Under the pieces are notes generated by a model. The model saw only the letters and a program-made list of their open reading frames with translations, had not been told where the DNA came from and searched no databases. The position numbers were made by a program, and so were the translations under genes. A stretch of DNA of 64,000 nucleotides from an uncultured Muribaculaceae bacterium (lineage in GTDB: Bacteria > Bacteroidota > Bacteroidia > Bacteroidales > Muribaculaceae), in NCBI GenBank assembly GCA_910577355.1, contig CAJTMY010000005.1, positions 1 through 64,000 of the forward strand, read 5' to 3'. This document shows positions 55,715 through 64,000 of this stretch, piece after piece (positions within the stretch are counted from its first letter, which is position 1; each line of letters begins with the position of its first letter).

Positions 55715-57241
55715 ATGTCGGTATTACCCCCCCCATCATATGCTAAGTGTCTGTGTGTGAGTAGATTGTTTGTTGTATCTATCCTGATTATATGTCTGGC
55801 GACCCGGGTAGTGGCTCAAGATGAACAGATTGTTAGAACCAAAGATCCGGTATTGTTTGAAGAATATTCTGTTACGCCCGGAGGTTCATTCACATATCGG
55901 AATCCTGATCGTATCCGCTCGGTAGATGGTTCAAATGCGGCGGAGCCGGCCGGTGTATATGTAAAGACGACCCGTGCCGGAGAGCTGGCTGCGTTGCTCG
56001 GGGATAGAGTCAATCTCATTGACACCCTGCATGTCGAAGGCCCGATAAATGGCGAGGATTTCAATATCATATGGCAATCGTCCTTTTACGGCCATCTTAA
56101 GGTAATAGATCTCGGCAAGGCTTCAATCGAGGACGGTATAATACCCGACTATGCTTTATTCCACATAGATGTACAGGTGGACTGGGATACTCTTATCATC
56201 GATACAATCTGGCTTGAGAAATTGATACTGCCATATAATACAGAGGAAATCGGCCGCAGTGCGTTTGCTTATGCCACCTCACTCATTGAAATCCAATTTC
56301 CGGAGTCTCTCAAAAAAATAGGTACTTCGTCATTTACCGATTGCATACGGTTGGCCACCGACCCCTTTGTACTGCCGCCGAATCTCGAATTCCTCGGTTA
56401 TCAGGCCTTTTATCAATGCCGTTCGTTGGCAGGGGAGGTCATTCTGCCACCGACAATGCAAGTCATTGACGGCGCGGCCTTTTACCGTACACAGATCACA
56501 AAGATAAACATTCCAGATAAAGTTGAATATCTGGGCGATTTCGCTTTTTACGGTACCAATCTGAAGGAGATCGATCTGCCGGATGATTGCTGGCTTGATA
56601 CAAGAGGCGCTCAGTTTTATGCCAATTATGAACTTGAGCGTGTGCATCTTCCTGAAAACTGCAGGCAGATTCCGGATGACATATTTCTTTATTGCACCAA
56701 TCTGAAAGAGGTCAATCTCCCTGATTGCACTACGCATATAAGGACGCATGCGTTCGGACAATGCACTTCGCTCGCCTGTTTTTCCTCGCTTGTGTTGCCC
56801 GATGGATTGTTGGCTTTGGGGGACAGGGCTCTGCTTGAGGTTCCGATAAGAGAAATTGTACTTCCGTCGACACTTTCATATATAGGTGCGGAAATGTTTG
56901 GTTACGGCTCAAAGATTGAGAGGATCTATTGCAAGGCCGACCAAGTGCCTGAATGTCATGATTGGGAATTGCGACCCGGGGAAAGTCCTTTCTACGGAGT
57001 CCGCAAGGATATCGAGGTATATATCCCCACAGGCACCAAAGATGATTACGCATCTTCATTCGGATGGGATTATTTCACCAACTTTATAGAGACCGACAGT
57101 TTTCCTTCGCTCGGTATCGGGGATGTCCGGGCTGATTCGATACAGGACGCCGCGACATATGATCTATACGGTCGTAAAATCACGCAGCCTGTTTCAGGCA
57201 ATATTTATATCAGCGGCGGCAGAAAGTTTATTTGTAGATAA
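55715..57241 (+). CDS. BspA-type leucine-rich repeat surface protein
   Basis: The 508-residue product has a signal-like stretch (VSRLFVVSILIICLATRVVAQ) and then, from about 150 to 430, repeated LRR_5/BspA units (IGRSAFAYATSLIEIQFPESLKKIG, VEYLGDFAFYGTNLKEIDLP). The C-terminus YDLYGRKITQPVSGNIYISGGRKF resembles type IX sorting tails. BspA-like proteins bind host matrix or other bacteria. Eight C (55727-55734) lie between the ATG at 55715 and the signal peptide. GTG at 55757 (MSRLFVV...) is an alternative start giving a cleaner signal. GC content looks lower than in the neighbouring genes. Confidence 0.8.
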   Translation: MSVLPPPSYAKCLCVSRLFVVSILIICLATRVVAQDEQIVRTKDPVLFEEYSVTPGGSFTYRNPDRIRSVDGSNAAEPAGVYVKTTRAGELAALLGDRVNLIDTLHVEGPINGEDFNIIWQSSFYGHLKVIDLGKASIEDGIIPDYALFHIDVQVDWDTLIIDTIWLEKLILPYNTEEIGRSAFAYATSLIEIQFPESLKKIGTSSFTDCIRLATDPFVLPPNLEFLGYQAFYQCRSLAGEVILPPTMQVIDGAAFYRTQITKINIPDKVEYLGDFAFYGTNLKEIDLPDDCWLDTRGAQFYANYELERVHLPENCRQIPDDIFLYCTNLKEVNLPDCTTHIRTHAFGQCTSLACFSSLVLPDGLLALGDRALLEVPIREIVLPSTLSYIGAEMFGYGSKIERIYCKADQVPECHDWELRPGESPFYGVRKDIEVYIPTGTKDDYASSFGWDYFTNFIETDSFPSLGIGDVRADSIQDAATYDLYGRKITQPVSGNIYISGGRKFICR

Positions 57242-57246
57242 ATAGA

Positions 57247-57276
57247 GAAGCGCGATTCATCTGTAAACCGCGCTTC
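57247..57276. terminator. Hairpin between convergent genes, possible bidirectional terminator
   Basis: GAAGCGCG (57247-57254) and CGCGCTTC (57269-57276) form a perfect 8-base stem between the LRR gene and the large secreted gene. T-runs after the stem are weak, so termination efficiency is uncertain. Confidence 0.55.
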
Positions 57277-57295
57277 ATTATCATGTATGGAATAA

Positions 57296-60200
57296 TTAGA
57301 GCCGCACTTTCACGCTTGCCGTCTCCTCCTGTCCGCGGGCAGTGACGATATACATACCGGCTACTGCGTTGTCGAGATTGATGGATGTGCCTGTCTCGCT
57401 TTTTACCCGTACTCCCTGCAGTGTCCATGCCTCAAGTACACACGGACGGTTGGTATTCACGGTTGAACCGTTGATATTTAGCCGCAATCCGCCGTCGGCA
57501 TCTGTATCAATTACTGACATTGGGGTGATTTCGGTCACTTTCTCGTCATCGATACGGAACCAATAGTCGCGGTCGGCTTTTATGGTGAAGTCGGGCAGCT
57601 GCTTGCCGTTGTTCCAGTTGTTGAATATCAGATTGTATGTGCCCGGTGCTGCATTGAGTCCGAACATCTGATAGGTCTTGCCTTCGATTACGACTTCGTC
57701 GAGCGGAGCTATGCCGGGCCATGCGCCGAATATCTCACCGTCGCCCCAGGCATACAGTCCGAGGCTTGTCCACGATGTCTGATTGTCGACGTATATGCGG
57801 TGGTCTGTGTCGGGGATCTCAGGCTCGATACCTTTGAATACCACGTTGTCGATGCCGAGCGCCATGGCTCCCTGAGCTGCGTCGCCACTCGCCACCGAGA
57901 TGTTCCATGCGAGGTAAAGATCAAGTCCGGGACCGAAATTCACCGGCAGCAAGGCATTGACTCCGACGGTTTCACCCGGAACCTCGGCATAGCCGGCAGT
58001 CTCGTTGTCCGGCTCGAAATAAGTGCGGAAGTCTTCGCCGGCATTCTGCCAGTTGCGTCCGTCAAACGAGTAGTGCAGCTGCACGGCGAATCCGGCGGCA
58101 TTGTTACCCTTGCGATATTTCTCCACGTCGTAGCTTATGTCGAGGCGGTCGAAAGCCTTCTTTCCGTCGTTGTATAGATGGGCATATACGTTGATGGCTC
58201 GCGAGCCGTTGGCCACACCGGTGGTAATGCCGCCCACAGCACGGTCGGACGACCCGTCGGCGCCGAAGTTCCACACACCGTTCTTGGCATTGGACGGCAG
58301 CGAGGTGCCGCCGCTGTATGTGGTTTTTTCCGAAGCTGTGGCATATGTGCCGATGGCGCGGGTGCCGGTGGTCTGTTTGTCGATGCGCCATCCCTTTGGC
58401 ATTGCTGCATCGGCTGCGGTGCCCATTGTGTCGAAGTTTTGGCTTGCTTCAGGATTTTCCTTGTTGATCTTTACGGAGGGGTAGGTGACCACCACGGTCT
58501 CGGCGTCGGCTACCTTTACATTCGCTTTTTTCTCGAATGTACCCGACGTGGCTGTTACGGTGAATGTGCCGCGTGTGCCGTCCGATACGAAAACACCATC
58601 GGTCGATATCGTGCCGCCGCCGTCCACTGCGAATACTATGGGTGCCGCATCGCTTACTTCCATTCCGAAGTCGTCGTATATGCCGGCATTGAAGCGGATC
58701 GTAGCTTTGTGATGGTCAATGCTGTTGATATAGGCTTTGAGGGCGTCGGAGGCGTAGCGCCTCATTTTGGCGGCTGTGGCTGCGTCGAGTCCGGCAGGGG
58801 CCGAATTGATGTCGGCAGGATCTTCTCCGAATATAAGGCCGTACTCCATGCAGGCGGCCATATAGGTAGACATCAGACTGGGATGACGATCATCGAGATA
58901 CCATTCGAGTGTTGCGTCGGTTCCTTCGGTGCAGTATACATTGTCGTAAGCGGCAGCTACCGGGCAGACGGTCACACCCATTTCTTCGGCCACGGCCTTG
59001 TAGTTGTCGAGAAACAATTTGTTGTATGCGTTGTAGTTGTCCCAGTCGCCGCTGTAAGCCCAGTTCACGGGCAGGATTATCACGGCATTGGGGTTGGGAC
59101 AGTATTCGCGTATGTAGTCCACCCACTGCTTCACGTTGGCGCGGAATTTGTCGAAGCTTGTTCGGGGCAATGAGCTTTGTTCCTGTAATATGATGTGCGA
59201 CCATGCCTCAGAGCGTACCATCATCCTGGCGCCCGGTGTGCCGTCGGCGGCGAGGCCGTCGCCTTCGTCCCAGTGAGTCGACAGCGGTTTGCCGAGCAGC
59301 GTATGTTTTGTCCACGCCGCATCTTTGTTCATGCCGGCGGCTATGTCGTTGAACACCTTGTCCTGATCGTTATAGTATATGAGGCTGTTGTTGAGCGACA
59401 ATACTTTCACCTTTTCAGGATTCCGGGGCACAAGTACTGTATTGGCAGGATTCAAGGTAAGCGCTGCGGCTTCCGATTTCACCTTTACAAGATTGTAGGA
59501 TCCGTCGGCGAGGCTGAAAGTCACATCATATGTTGAAGGCTCGGTATATACAGTATATGTATTACCTTTCACAAGAGTACCGTTTACTGCGGGCCGGCTG
59601 TTCTCACTTGCCGCGCCCCATGCGCCGCTTTTGCCGAGCCGTTGGTAGATAAGCCACTGCGACATTCCGGTACTGCCCGCCTTGAGCGATACACGTCCTT
59701 TGAACGTGTTGTCGCTTTCGTCGAGTTTCAGTTCGCCGGCTGTGCTCATATAGTTCCAACCGTTGAAGTCACCTACCATGTATACAGATGTAAGACCTGT
59801 TTCGTCGTCGTTGCTTTCAAGCATTATCGTAGCCTGCCCGTTTTTGATATTGAGAACTATGCGCTTGCAATCGAATACATATGCGCCGCAGGATACGTTG
59901 TTGTCGGTGCCGGCTACGAGATTGTAGGGCGCGTCTATCATTATGTTGCTGCCGTTAGAGCCGTAGTTGCAACTCGAGCTCCACGATGCGTCGGCTACTT
60001 TGAAGCCGCCGCTCAGAGTCTTGTCGTATAGCACATATGTGCCGTCGCCCTCGTCTGAGAATTCCCACGAGGCATCTGCACCCCATGTGTTGACATCGCC
60101 GCGCAGGTATATGCCCGAGCTTACGAACGGTGGCCGCGACGGATCCACCCATCCCGTATAGCTGTCTGGATCGGCGATCATATCAAGTCCCTGCGGTGAT

Positions 60201-61201
60201 GCGCACAGATAGTTGTCGTCGCCTGCTATGATGTGTGCGGGACCGTATTCTTTGCCACCGGCTGTTACTACCACATTGTGGTCGGTCTGTCCTTCCACCG
60301 GCCATGCGCTGTATGTCACACCGTTGATGTTTTTGGCCATCTGTGACGGGATACCCGGTTTCGGGCCATATGCGGCGTTATCGGGTGAATAAAGTGTCAT
60401 GCCGGCTGCTCCGGTGGCATTTTCCACATAAATATAGTGCGAGTCGGCCGATGCGAACGATGCGCTTACAGACACGTTGTCGATTGCAAGCCCCTGTGCC
60501 TTGTCGGGCGTGGCGCCTGTGGCCACCGATATGTTCCATGCCAGGTAGATGTCGCTTCCTGCTTTCACGTCCACCATAAGGGTGCGGGGGCCGATGGCCG
60601 ATGTGCTTATGGGCACGACAGTTTCGCCGGCCGTAGCTCCATCGGGTGCGAAATGTGTCTTGAAATCATTGCCGGCATTGATCCATTCGCTGCCGTCATA
60701 CGAATAATAGAGCTGAACATCAAAACCGGCGGCATTGGCACCGTTGCGGTATTTTTCGATGTCATACGAGAGTGTGAGGCGGTCAATAGCCTTGTCGGCA
60801 TCATTGTGCAGTGCTGTCATGAGCGACACGCAGCGGGTGCCTCCGTTGACTGTTGTAGACAAGCCGCCTACGGCGCGGTCGGTAGGATCGGTCGATGCTC
60901 CGAAATTCCATGTGCCGTTCTTGGCATTGGATGCGAGCGATATTCCGCCTTCATACATCAAAGTGGTCGAGGCTTCGTCCCATGATCCCACTTTGCGTGG
61001 CGCGTCGAGATTGCGGTCGACTGCCCATCCTTTAGGGAGTGTAAATACGGGGGCTTGCTGTGAGGCGTCCCACATGCTGTTGAAATTCTCGGTGATAGAC
61101 GGCGATGCCTCCGATATGCTCAGCGCATCGGTGGCAGCATACATGCCCGATGAGGCCGTTGCGACCAGGATTGCCGTTATCATGCGGTTGATGATTTTCA
61201 T
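57296..61201 (-). CDS. Large secreted SGNH (DUF4886-like) protein with duplicated module, CBM-like region and sorting tail
   Basis: The 1301-residue product has a signal peptide (MKIINRMITAILVATASSGMYAA). A jelly-roll-like module occurs twice (about 30-250 and 905-1125), sharing SNAKNG.WNFGA, DRAVGG and NAAGF.VQL.YS.DG. Between them lie polar beta regions (about 260-590) and an SGNH-type domain (about 595-800): VKVLSLNNSL with the nucleophile-position serine, IILQEQSSLPR, and DDRHPS for the Asp/His pair. A CBM26-like region (about 1134-1220, IYVDNQTSWTSLGLYAWGDG, GAWPG) and a type IX-like sorting tail (about 1235-1301) follow. Probably a surface glycan esterase; the substrate is unknown. Confidence 0.75.
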   Translation of the reverse strand: MKIINRMITAILVATASSGMYAATDALSISEASPSITENFNSMWDASQQAPVFTLPKGWAVDRNLDAPRKVGSWDEASTTLMYEGGISLASNAKNGTWNFGASTDPTDRAVGGLSTTVNGGTRCVSLMTALHNDADKAIDRLTLSYDIEKYRNGANAAGFDVQLYYSYDGSEWINAGNDFKTHFAPDGATAGETVVPISTSAIGPRTLMVDVKAGSDIYLAWNISVATGATPDKAQGLAIDNVSVSASFASADSHYIYVENATGAAGMTLYSPDNAAYGPKPGIPSQMAKNINGVTYSAWPVEGQTDHNVVVTAGGKEYGPAHIIAGDDNYLCASPQGLDMIADPDSYTGWVDPSRPPFVSSGIYLRGDVNTWGADASWEFSDEGDGTYVLYDKTLSGGFKVADASWSSSCNYGSNGSNIMIDAPYNLVAGTDNNVSCGAYVFDCKRIVLNIKNGQATIMLESNDDETGLTSVYMVGDFNGWNYMSTAGELKLDESDNTFKGRVSLKAGSTGMSQWLIYQRLGKSGAWGAASENSRPAVNGTLVKGNTYTVYTEPSTYDVTFSLADGSYNLVKVKSEAAALTLNPANTVLVPRNPEKVKVLSLNNSLIYYNDQDKVFNDIAAGMNKDAAWTKHTLLGKPLSTHWDEGDGLAADGTPGARMMVRSEAWSHIILQEQSSLPRTSFDKFRANVKQWVDYIREYCPNPNAVIILPVNWAYSGDWDNYNAYNKLFLDNYKAVAEEMGVTVCPVAAAYDNVYCTEGTDATLEWYLDDRHPSLMSTYMAACMEYGLIFGEDPADINSAPAGLDAATAAKMRRYASDALKAYINSIDHHKATIRFNAGIYDDFGMEVSDAAPIVFAVDGGGTISTDGVFVSDGTRGTFTVTATSGTFEKKANVKVADAETVVVTYPSVKINKENPEASQNFDTMGTAADAAMPKGWRIDKQTTGTRAIGTYATASEKTTYSGGTSLPSNAKNGVWNFGADGSSDRAVGGITTGVANGSRAINVYAHLYNDGKKAFDRLDISYDVEKYRKGNNAAGFAVQLHYSFDGRNWQNAGEDFRTYFEPDNETAGYAEVPGETVGVNALLPVNFGPGLDLYLAWNISVASGDAAQGAMALGIDNVVFKGIEPEIPDTDHRIYVDNQTSWTSLGLYAWGDGEIFGAWPGIAPLDEVVIEGKTYQMFGLNAAPGTYNLIFNNWNNGKQLPDFTIKADRDYWFRIDDEKVTEITPMSVIDTDADGGLRLNINGSTVNTNRPCVLEAWTLQGVRVKSETGTSINLDNAVAGMYIVTARGQEETASVKVRL

Positions 61202-61232
61202 GGCTTTGTTAACTGATTTTATGGTTATGATG

Positions 61233-61240
61233 CAAAGTTA
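61233..61240 (-). promoter_or_regulatory. Promoter -7 box of the large secreted gene
   Basis: On the minus strand TAACTTTG is an exact consensus match, 31 bases before the ATG at 61201. The spacing to any TTTG-like -33 element is poor. Confidence 0.5.
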
Positions 61241-61367
61241 CTCATCACAAAGCCAGAACTTCCGCAAATATAAGTTTTATGTAGATTATTCAAATTATTA
61301 TTGCTCTTATTTACAGAATTATAATAATTTTGAATAGCTTGTAAAATGTAGATGATGATGATCTACG

Positions 61368-62867
61368 TTAATTGAAAAATTCCTCAAATTTCGCTCGGTC
61401 GACGGCTCGGTTGCGCATGCGTGTGCGATAATTGTATACCGTCGACTGCGAGCATCGCAGGAACCGAGCTATAAGGTCGCCGTCGGTTATTCCGAGTTTC
61501 ATCAGCGCGAGCACCCGCAGCTCGGTGGTGAGTGCGTTGCCGTTCTTCAGCCTTATCTGATATTCCGGTAGAAGCAGGCAGTTGAGGTCATCCGTGAAAT
61601 CAGGAAACAACTCTAAGAACGCTTCGTCGAATTTCCGGTAAAAGTCGGTCACTTCCGTATCTATGTAACGTGTGGAGCTGATAGCGTCGTAGAGTATGTC
61701 GAAATTGCGGGCTGCGGCTTTCTTAAACAACATGGCGCGGTAGCTGTCCATCTTGTTCAGATAGTCGAGACTCAGATTCATGAACCGTGTCACATATCGT
61801 TCCTTTATCTCGTTGGCGCGTTGCAGGCTCGCGTTCACCTCGGCTTCGCGTTGTCGTGCCTCGTGCAGTTGTCGAGCCCGCCGACGGGCATATGCAAGGC
61901 TTGCTGCAAGCACTCCGAGCAGTGCTACGGCTATCAGAAGTGTCAGGGTGAGCCATCGGCGCGATGCCAGAAGGCGGTTGGTGTAAGCCGATTCGATAAA
62001 CGGCATCACCTGCGATACCTCAAGCATACGGCTGCGGGCCTTGCATGCCGTGGCATCGTCGATCGACCGCCTCATATACCGGTATGCCCGCTCGTGGTCG
62101 CCGCGCTCGTAGAGCATCGCCGCGAGTTGTGGCAGAGCAAGATATTCGCGCACGCCGTTGTGTATGTCGGCCGTGGCGGCGAGCGCCAGATATTCGAGCT
62201 GCATGTCGGTGCGCCCCTGCTTGCCGTATATGCCGGCGACCACATGGTAGGCGGCACCGTTGCGTGCCGAGTAGGGCGCGTTGCGCAGTCCCTTTTCCAT
62301 CAGCTCGGCAGCTTTGTTGTAGTTGCCTTCGTCGGCATATTTGTTGGCCAGTATGATTGTGGCGTCGGGGTTGAGCGTCAGTACCGAATCCCGATAGGCG
62401 CTTTTTAGGGCGGCGTAGGATTTCTTTGCTGCTCCGTCGGCGCTCATTTCTTCAAGATTGCGGTATATCTGCACGCCGAGCGTATAGTATTGCATTAGCA
62501 GGGAGTCGTTGAGCAAGGATCGGTCAAGGCTCTCAAACAGCTCATGGGCCTCCTTGTACATAAGCAGCGACGAGTTGTATAGCTCAATACGTTGCAGTGT
62601 GGAAGCCGGTGTGATGATCCCGGCTATGCTGTCGGCGCGCTGCAGATGCAGGAGTGCCGAGTCGGTATCGAAGTCCACATACATGTGGCAGAGTCTCAGC
62701 TCGGTATCGGCGCTGTGTCCATGTCGTGCCGAGTCGATACGGGCGCGCCGCAATTCGTGATACCGCGGCGCATCGACCACGGCTGCATCAAGGGCGTGCA
62801 GGATGGCCTCGTGACCTTGGCACACGCCGGCGCACAGCAACACTATGATGGCGAGGATATGTTTCAT
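61368..62867 (-). CDS. TPR membrane protein with C-terminal HTH (DUF6377-like regulator)
   Basis: The 499-residue product has a signal peptide (MKHILAIIVLLCAGVCQG), TPR-like helices outside the cytoplasm (about 20-290), one membrane segment (about 300-322, WLTLTLLIAVALLGVLAASLAYARRR), a coiled coil, and a C-terminal LuxR-like helix-turn-helix (LMKLGITDGDLIARFLRCSQSTVYNYRTR). This layout matches Bacteroidetes transmembrane regulators. ATG at 62867 is preferred over 62876 because the latter lies inside the promoter box. The adjacent large secreted gene, on the same strand downstream, is a possible target. Confidence 0.82.
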   Translation of the reverse strand: MKHILAIIVLLCAGVCQGHEAILHALDAAVVDAPRYHELRRARIDSARHGHSADTELRLCHMYVDFDTDSALLHLQRADSIAGIITPASTLQRIELYNSSLLMYKEAHELFESLDRSLLNDSLLMQYYTLGVQIYRNLEEMSADGAAKKSYAALKSAYRDSVLTLNPDATIILANKYADEGNYNKAAELMEKGLRNAPYSARNGAAYHVVAGIYGKQGRTDMQLEYLALAATADIHNGVREYLALPQLAAMLYERGDHERAYRYMRRSIDDATACKARSRMLEVSQVMPFIESAYTNRLLASRRWLTLTLLIAVALLGVLAASLAYARRRARQLHEARQREAEVNASLQRANEIKERYVTRFMNLSLDYLNKMDSYRAMLFKKAAARNFDILYDAISSTRYIDTEVTDFYRKFDEAFLELFPDFTDDLNCLLLPEYQIRLKNGNALTTELRVLALMKLGITDGDLIARFLRCSQSTVYNYRTRMRNRAVDRAKFEEFFN

Positions 62868-62873
62868 CAAGTG

Positions 62874-62905
62874 CAAAAGTACCGATTTTATGGCAGATAC
62901 ACAAA
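62874..62905 (-). promoter_or_regulatory. Promoter of the TPR/HTH gene, full -33/-7 match
   Basis: On the minus strand TTTG (62902-62905), a 20-base spacer and TACTTTTG (62874-62881) match the consensus. The start point falls at about the ATG at 62867, giving a leaderless or nearly leaderless mRNA. Confidence 0.65.
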
Positions 62906-62961
62906 AAATCGAAAAAGAAACCGGCTCCTGTGGGCCTAATTCTCAGGTTCTAAAAGGGTGC

Positions 62962-63462
62962 TTAAACGGTCGGTTTGCGGCTTTTCGTAAGCTCGATGGC
63001 TTCTTTTCCGGTCATATGCTCGACATCCATGCGGAGAATAAGCATATGCGAGAAGAATTTGTCCATTTCTTTTTTCAGTCCATCCGCGTCGCCGGGATTG
63101 AAACGTTCGCCGAGCAATGCCGCTGCACGAAATCTTTCATCCTCGTCTTCCACGATGTGAATCCGACCGAATGCGATGAAGCTGCTGAAATAAGTCGTGA
63201 ACTCTGCCGGATGCACATCATCGGCGGCTATGACGCAGAATGAAGCCTTGTCGCAGTTTCTTATGGCATCAACCTTGTGTCCTGAAACCGCGCTGTGAAA
63301 ATATAACCGGCCATCGACATACACATAGCTGAGGGGCACTGCATAAGGATAGCCGTTATCGCCGAGCAATGCAAGTGTGCCGGATGTGGCTTCGGTAAGT
63401 ATAGACTCGCATTCCGCCTTTGACAGTTGTTGGCGGCTGCGTCTCATTTTTCTGAATTCCAT
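62962..63462 (-). CDS. NimA-like pyridoxamine 5'-phosphate oxidase-family flavoprotein
   Basis: The 166-residue product is a split-barrel FMN-binding protein: MRRSRQQLSKAECESILTEATSGTLALLGDNGYPYAVPLSYVY followed by LYFHSAVSGHKVDAI and ASFCVIAADDV. This is the layout of the NimA-related group, some of which reduce 5-nitroimidazoles to harmless amines. Many relatives are housekeeping proteins of unknown role, so drug resistance cannot be claimed. It lies 3 bases after the SMR gene and is probably co-transcribed with it. Confidence 0.85.
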   Translation of the reverse strand: MEFRKMRRSRQQLSKAECESILTEATSGTLALLGDNGYPYAVPLSYVYVDGRLYFHSAVSGHKVDAIRNCDKASFCVIAADDVHPAEFTTYFSSFIAFGRIHIVEDEDERFRAAALLGERFNPGDADGLKKEMDKFFSHMLILRMDVEHMTGKEAIELTKSRKPTV

Positions 63463-63465
63463 ATT

Positions 63466-63789
63466 TTATGAAACAATTTTTAGTCCGATGATCGAGGATA
63501 CCAACGTGAAGATGAAAAACAGGCGTCCGAATGTGGCCGGTTCATGGAAGAAGAATATACCGACCAATACCGTGCCGACGGCTCCGATGCCCGTCCATAC
63601 GGCGTATGCTGTTCCGATAGGCAGACTTTGTGTGGCCTTGGCCAGCAATCCCATACTGATTATTGTGAAAACAAGAAATCCGGCGATCCATCCATACTGA
63701 GCGATACCGTCAACGGATTTTGCCCGTCCGAGGCAATACGTGAACCCGACCTCACAGAAGCCGGCCACAATCAGAATTATCCAATTCAT
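63466..63789 (-). CDS. Small multidrug resistance (SMR) transporter, SugE/Gdx-like
   Basis: The 107-residue product has four membrane helices, the essential glutamate in IVAGFCEVGF (residue 13) and the SugE/Gdx-type segment SLPIGTAYAVWTGIGAVGTVLVG. Gdx members export guanidinium with protons, while EmrE members export toxic cations. The motif favours SugE/Gdx, but the usual tryptophan after the glutamate is replaced. Only one SMR gene is present, so it would form a dual-topology homodimer. No guanidine riboswitch was recognised in the leader. Confidence 0.85.
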   Translation of the reverse strand: MNWIILIVAGFCEVGFTYCLGRAKSVDGIAQYGWIAGFLVFTIISMGLLAKATQSLPIGTAYAVWTGIGAVGTVLVGIFFFHEPATFGRLFFIFTLVSSIIGLKIVS

Positions 63790-63850
63790 AATTGAATCCG
63801 AGCCTGTCTGAGGGCTGCAGCAATACCCGGCGTCTCCTTCTAAGGCGTTG

Positions 63851-63858
63851 CAAAGTTA
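63851..63858 (-). promoter_or_regulatory. Promoter -7 box of the SMR-NimA pair
   Basis: On the minus strand TAACTTTG is an exact consensus match, giving a leader of about 55 bases before the SMR ATG at 63789. Confidence 0.55.
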
Positions 63859-63882
63859 AGATTTTTTCCCGATTGCAGAAAG

Positions 63883-64000
63883 CTATTCCGTTATTTCTAT
63901 AATATTGTCTTCAAATGCCTGCACACAGCTTTCATAGTAGCCGTCGCCCGTGGTGCGGGGCCCGCTCAATGCTTTATAGCCGGCCTTTTCAAGTCGGTGC
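63883..64000 (-). CDS. VOC/glyoxalase-family protein, C-terminal fragment (runs off the window)
   Basis: Only the last 38 codons are in the window (HRLEKAGYKALSGPRTT..., then GDGYYESCVQAFEDNIIEITE and TAG at 63883-63885). The pattern DGYYES...DNIIEIT is the typical C-terminal strand of vicinal-oxygen-chelate proteins, with the glutamate in IEI as a metal ligand. The 5' part lies beyond position 64000, so the exact family member cannot be named. Confidence 0.75.
   Translation of the reverse strand, partial: HRLEKAGYKALSGPRTTGDGYYESCVQAFEDNIIEITE

Noticed and set aside
63790..63850. Guanidine riboswitch in the leader of the SMR gene
   Set aside because: The leader is only about 55 bases and lacks the paired ACGR-loop hairpins of guanidine-II; no other class was recognised.

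Overview
The window is chromosomal DNA from a Bacteroidales bacterium, most likely close to the Muribaculaceae (S24-7). This is judged from gene content and style, not from a database search. Supporting features are a SusC/SusD pair, type IX-style C-terminal tails, BspA-type leucine-rich repeats, a NuoCD fusion, an Nuo set without E, F and G, the rpmB-rpmG-DUF4295 trio, and promoters of the Bacteroidetes form TTTG-N19/20-TAnnTTTG (exact -7 boxes precede many genes). No rRNA, tRNA, CRISPR array, transposase or phage gene was seen.

Layout. 1-7149: a SusC/SusD/lipoprotein cassette flanked by palindrome-rich intergenic DNA that shares a near-identical 22-base repeat on both sides. 7150-13367: asd, a cation/proton antiporter, a PASTA-domain protein, rluD, a convergent VWA-domain gene and an NlpC/P60 lipoprotein. 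13531-29398: eleven closely spaced, often overlapping + strand genes forming a peptidoglycan (muropeptide) salvage island. It holds an amidase-like protein with a golvesin-like insert, a two-part GT2 protein, a DUF4922 HIT-like protein, a SpoIID/LytB protein, AmpG, NamZ (DUF1343), an FAD/Fe-S D-lactate dehydrogenase, a MurT-type DUF5009 membrane protein, MurK, MurQ and an SGNH esterase. 29474-36882: a small lipoprotein operon, rpmB-rpmG-DUF4295, a degenerate M48 protein, an M23/LysM endopeptidase, ndk, grpE-dnaJ and ispE.

37201-54542 is the most unusual part. The complex I genes nuoA-B-CD-H are followed, on the same strand and without a visible terminator or promoter, by a complete F-type ATP synthase operon (atpD-C-B-E-F-H-A-G), and then by nuoI-J-K-L-M-N. 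A strong terminator follows nuoN. The whole respiratory proton pump and the proton-driven ATP synthase therefore look like one transcription unit of about 17.3 kb, with the atp operon nested inside the nuo operon. A long leader with a possible 25-codon ORF overlapping the nuoA start precedes it.

54645-64000: an EamA transporter, a BspA-type LRR protein whose 5' end contains a run of eight C, a 1301-residue secreted SGNH-type protein with a duplicated module, a TPR/HTH membrane regulator, a NimA-like flavoprotein, an SMR transporter and the 3' end of a VOC-family gene.

How the genes work together: the salvage island can be read as a path. Cell-wall fragments are trimmed outside the cytoplasm (amidase, NamZ) and imported (AmpG, MurT). 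MurNAc is phosphorylated (MurK) and split by MurQ into GlcNAc-6-phosphate and D-lactate, and the D-lactate is oxidised by the dehydrogenase in the same cluster. The roles of the GT2, DUF4922 and SpoIID proteins in it are open.
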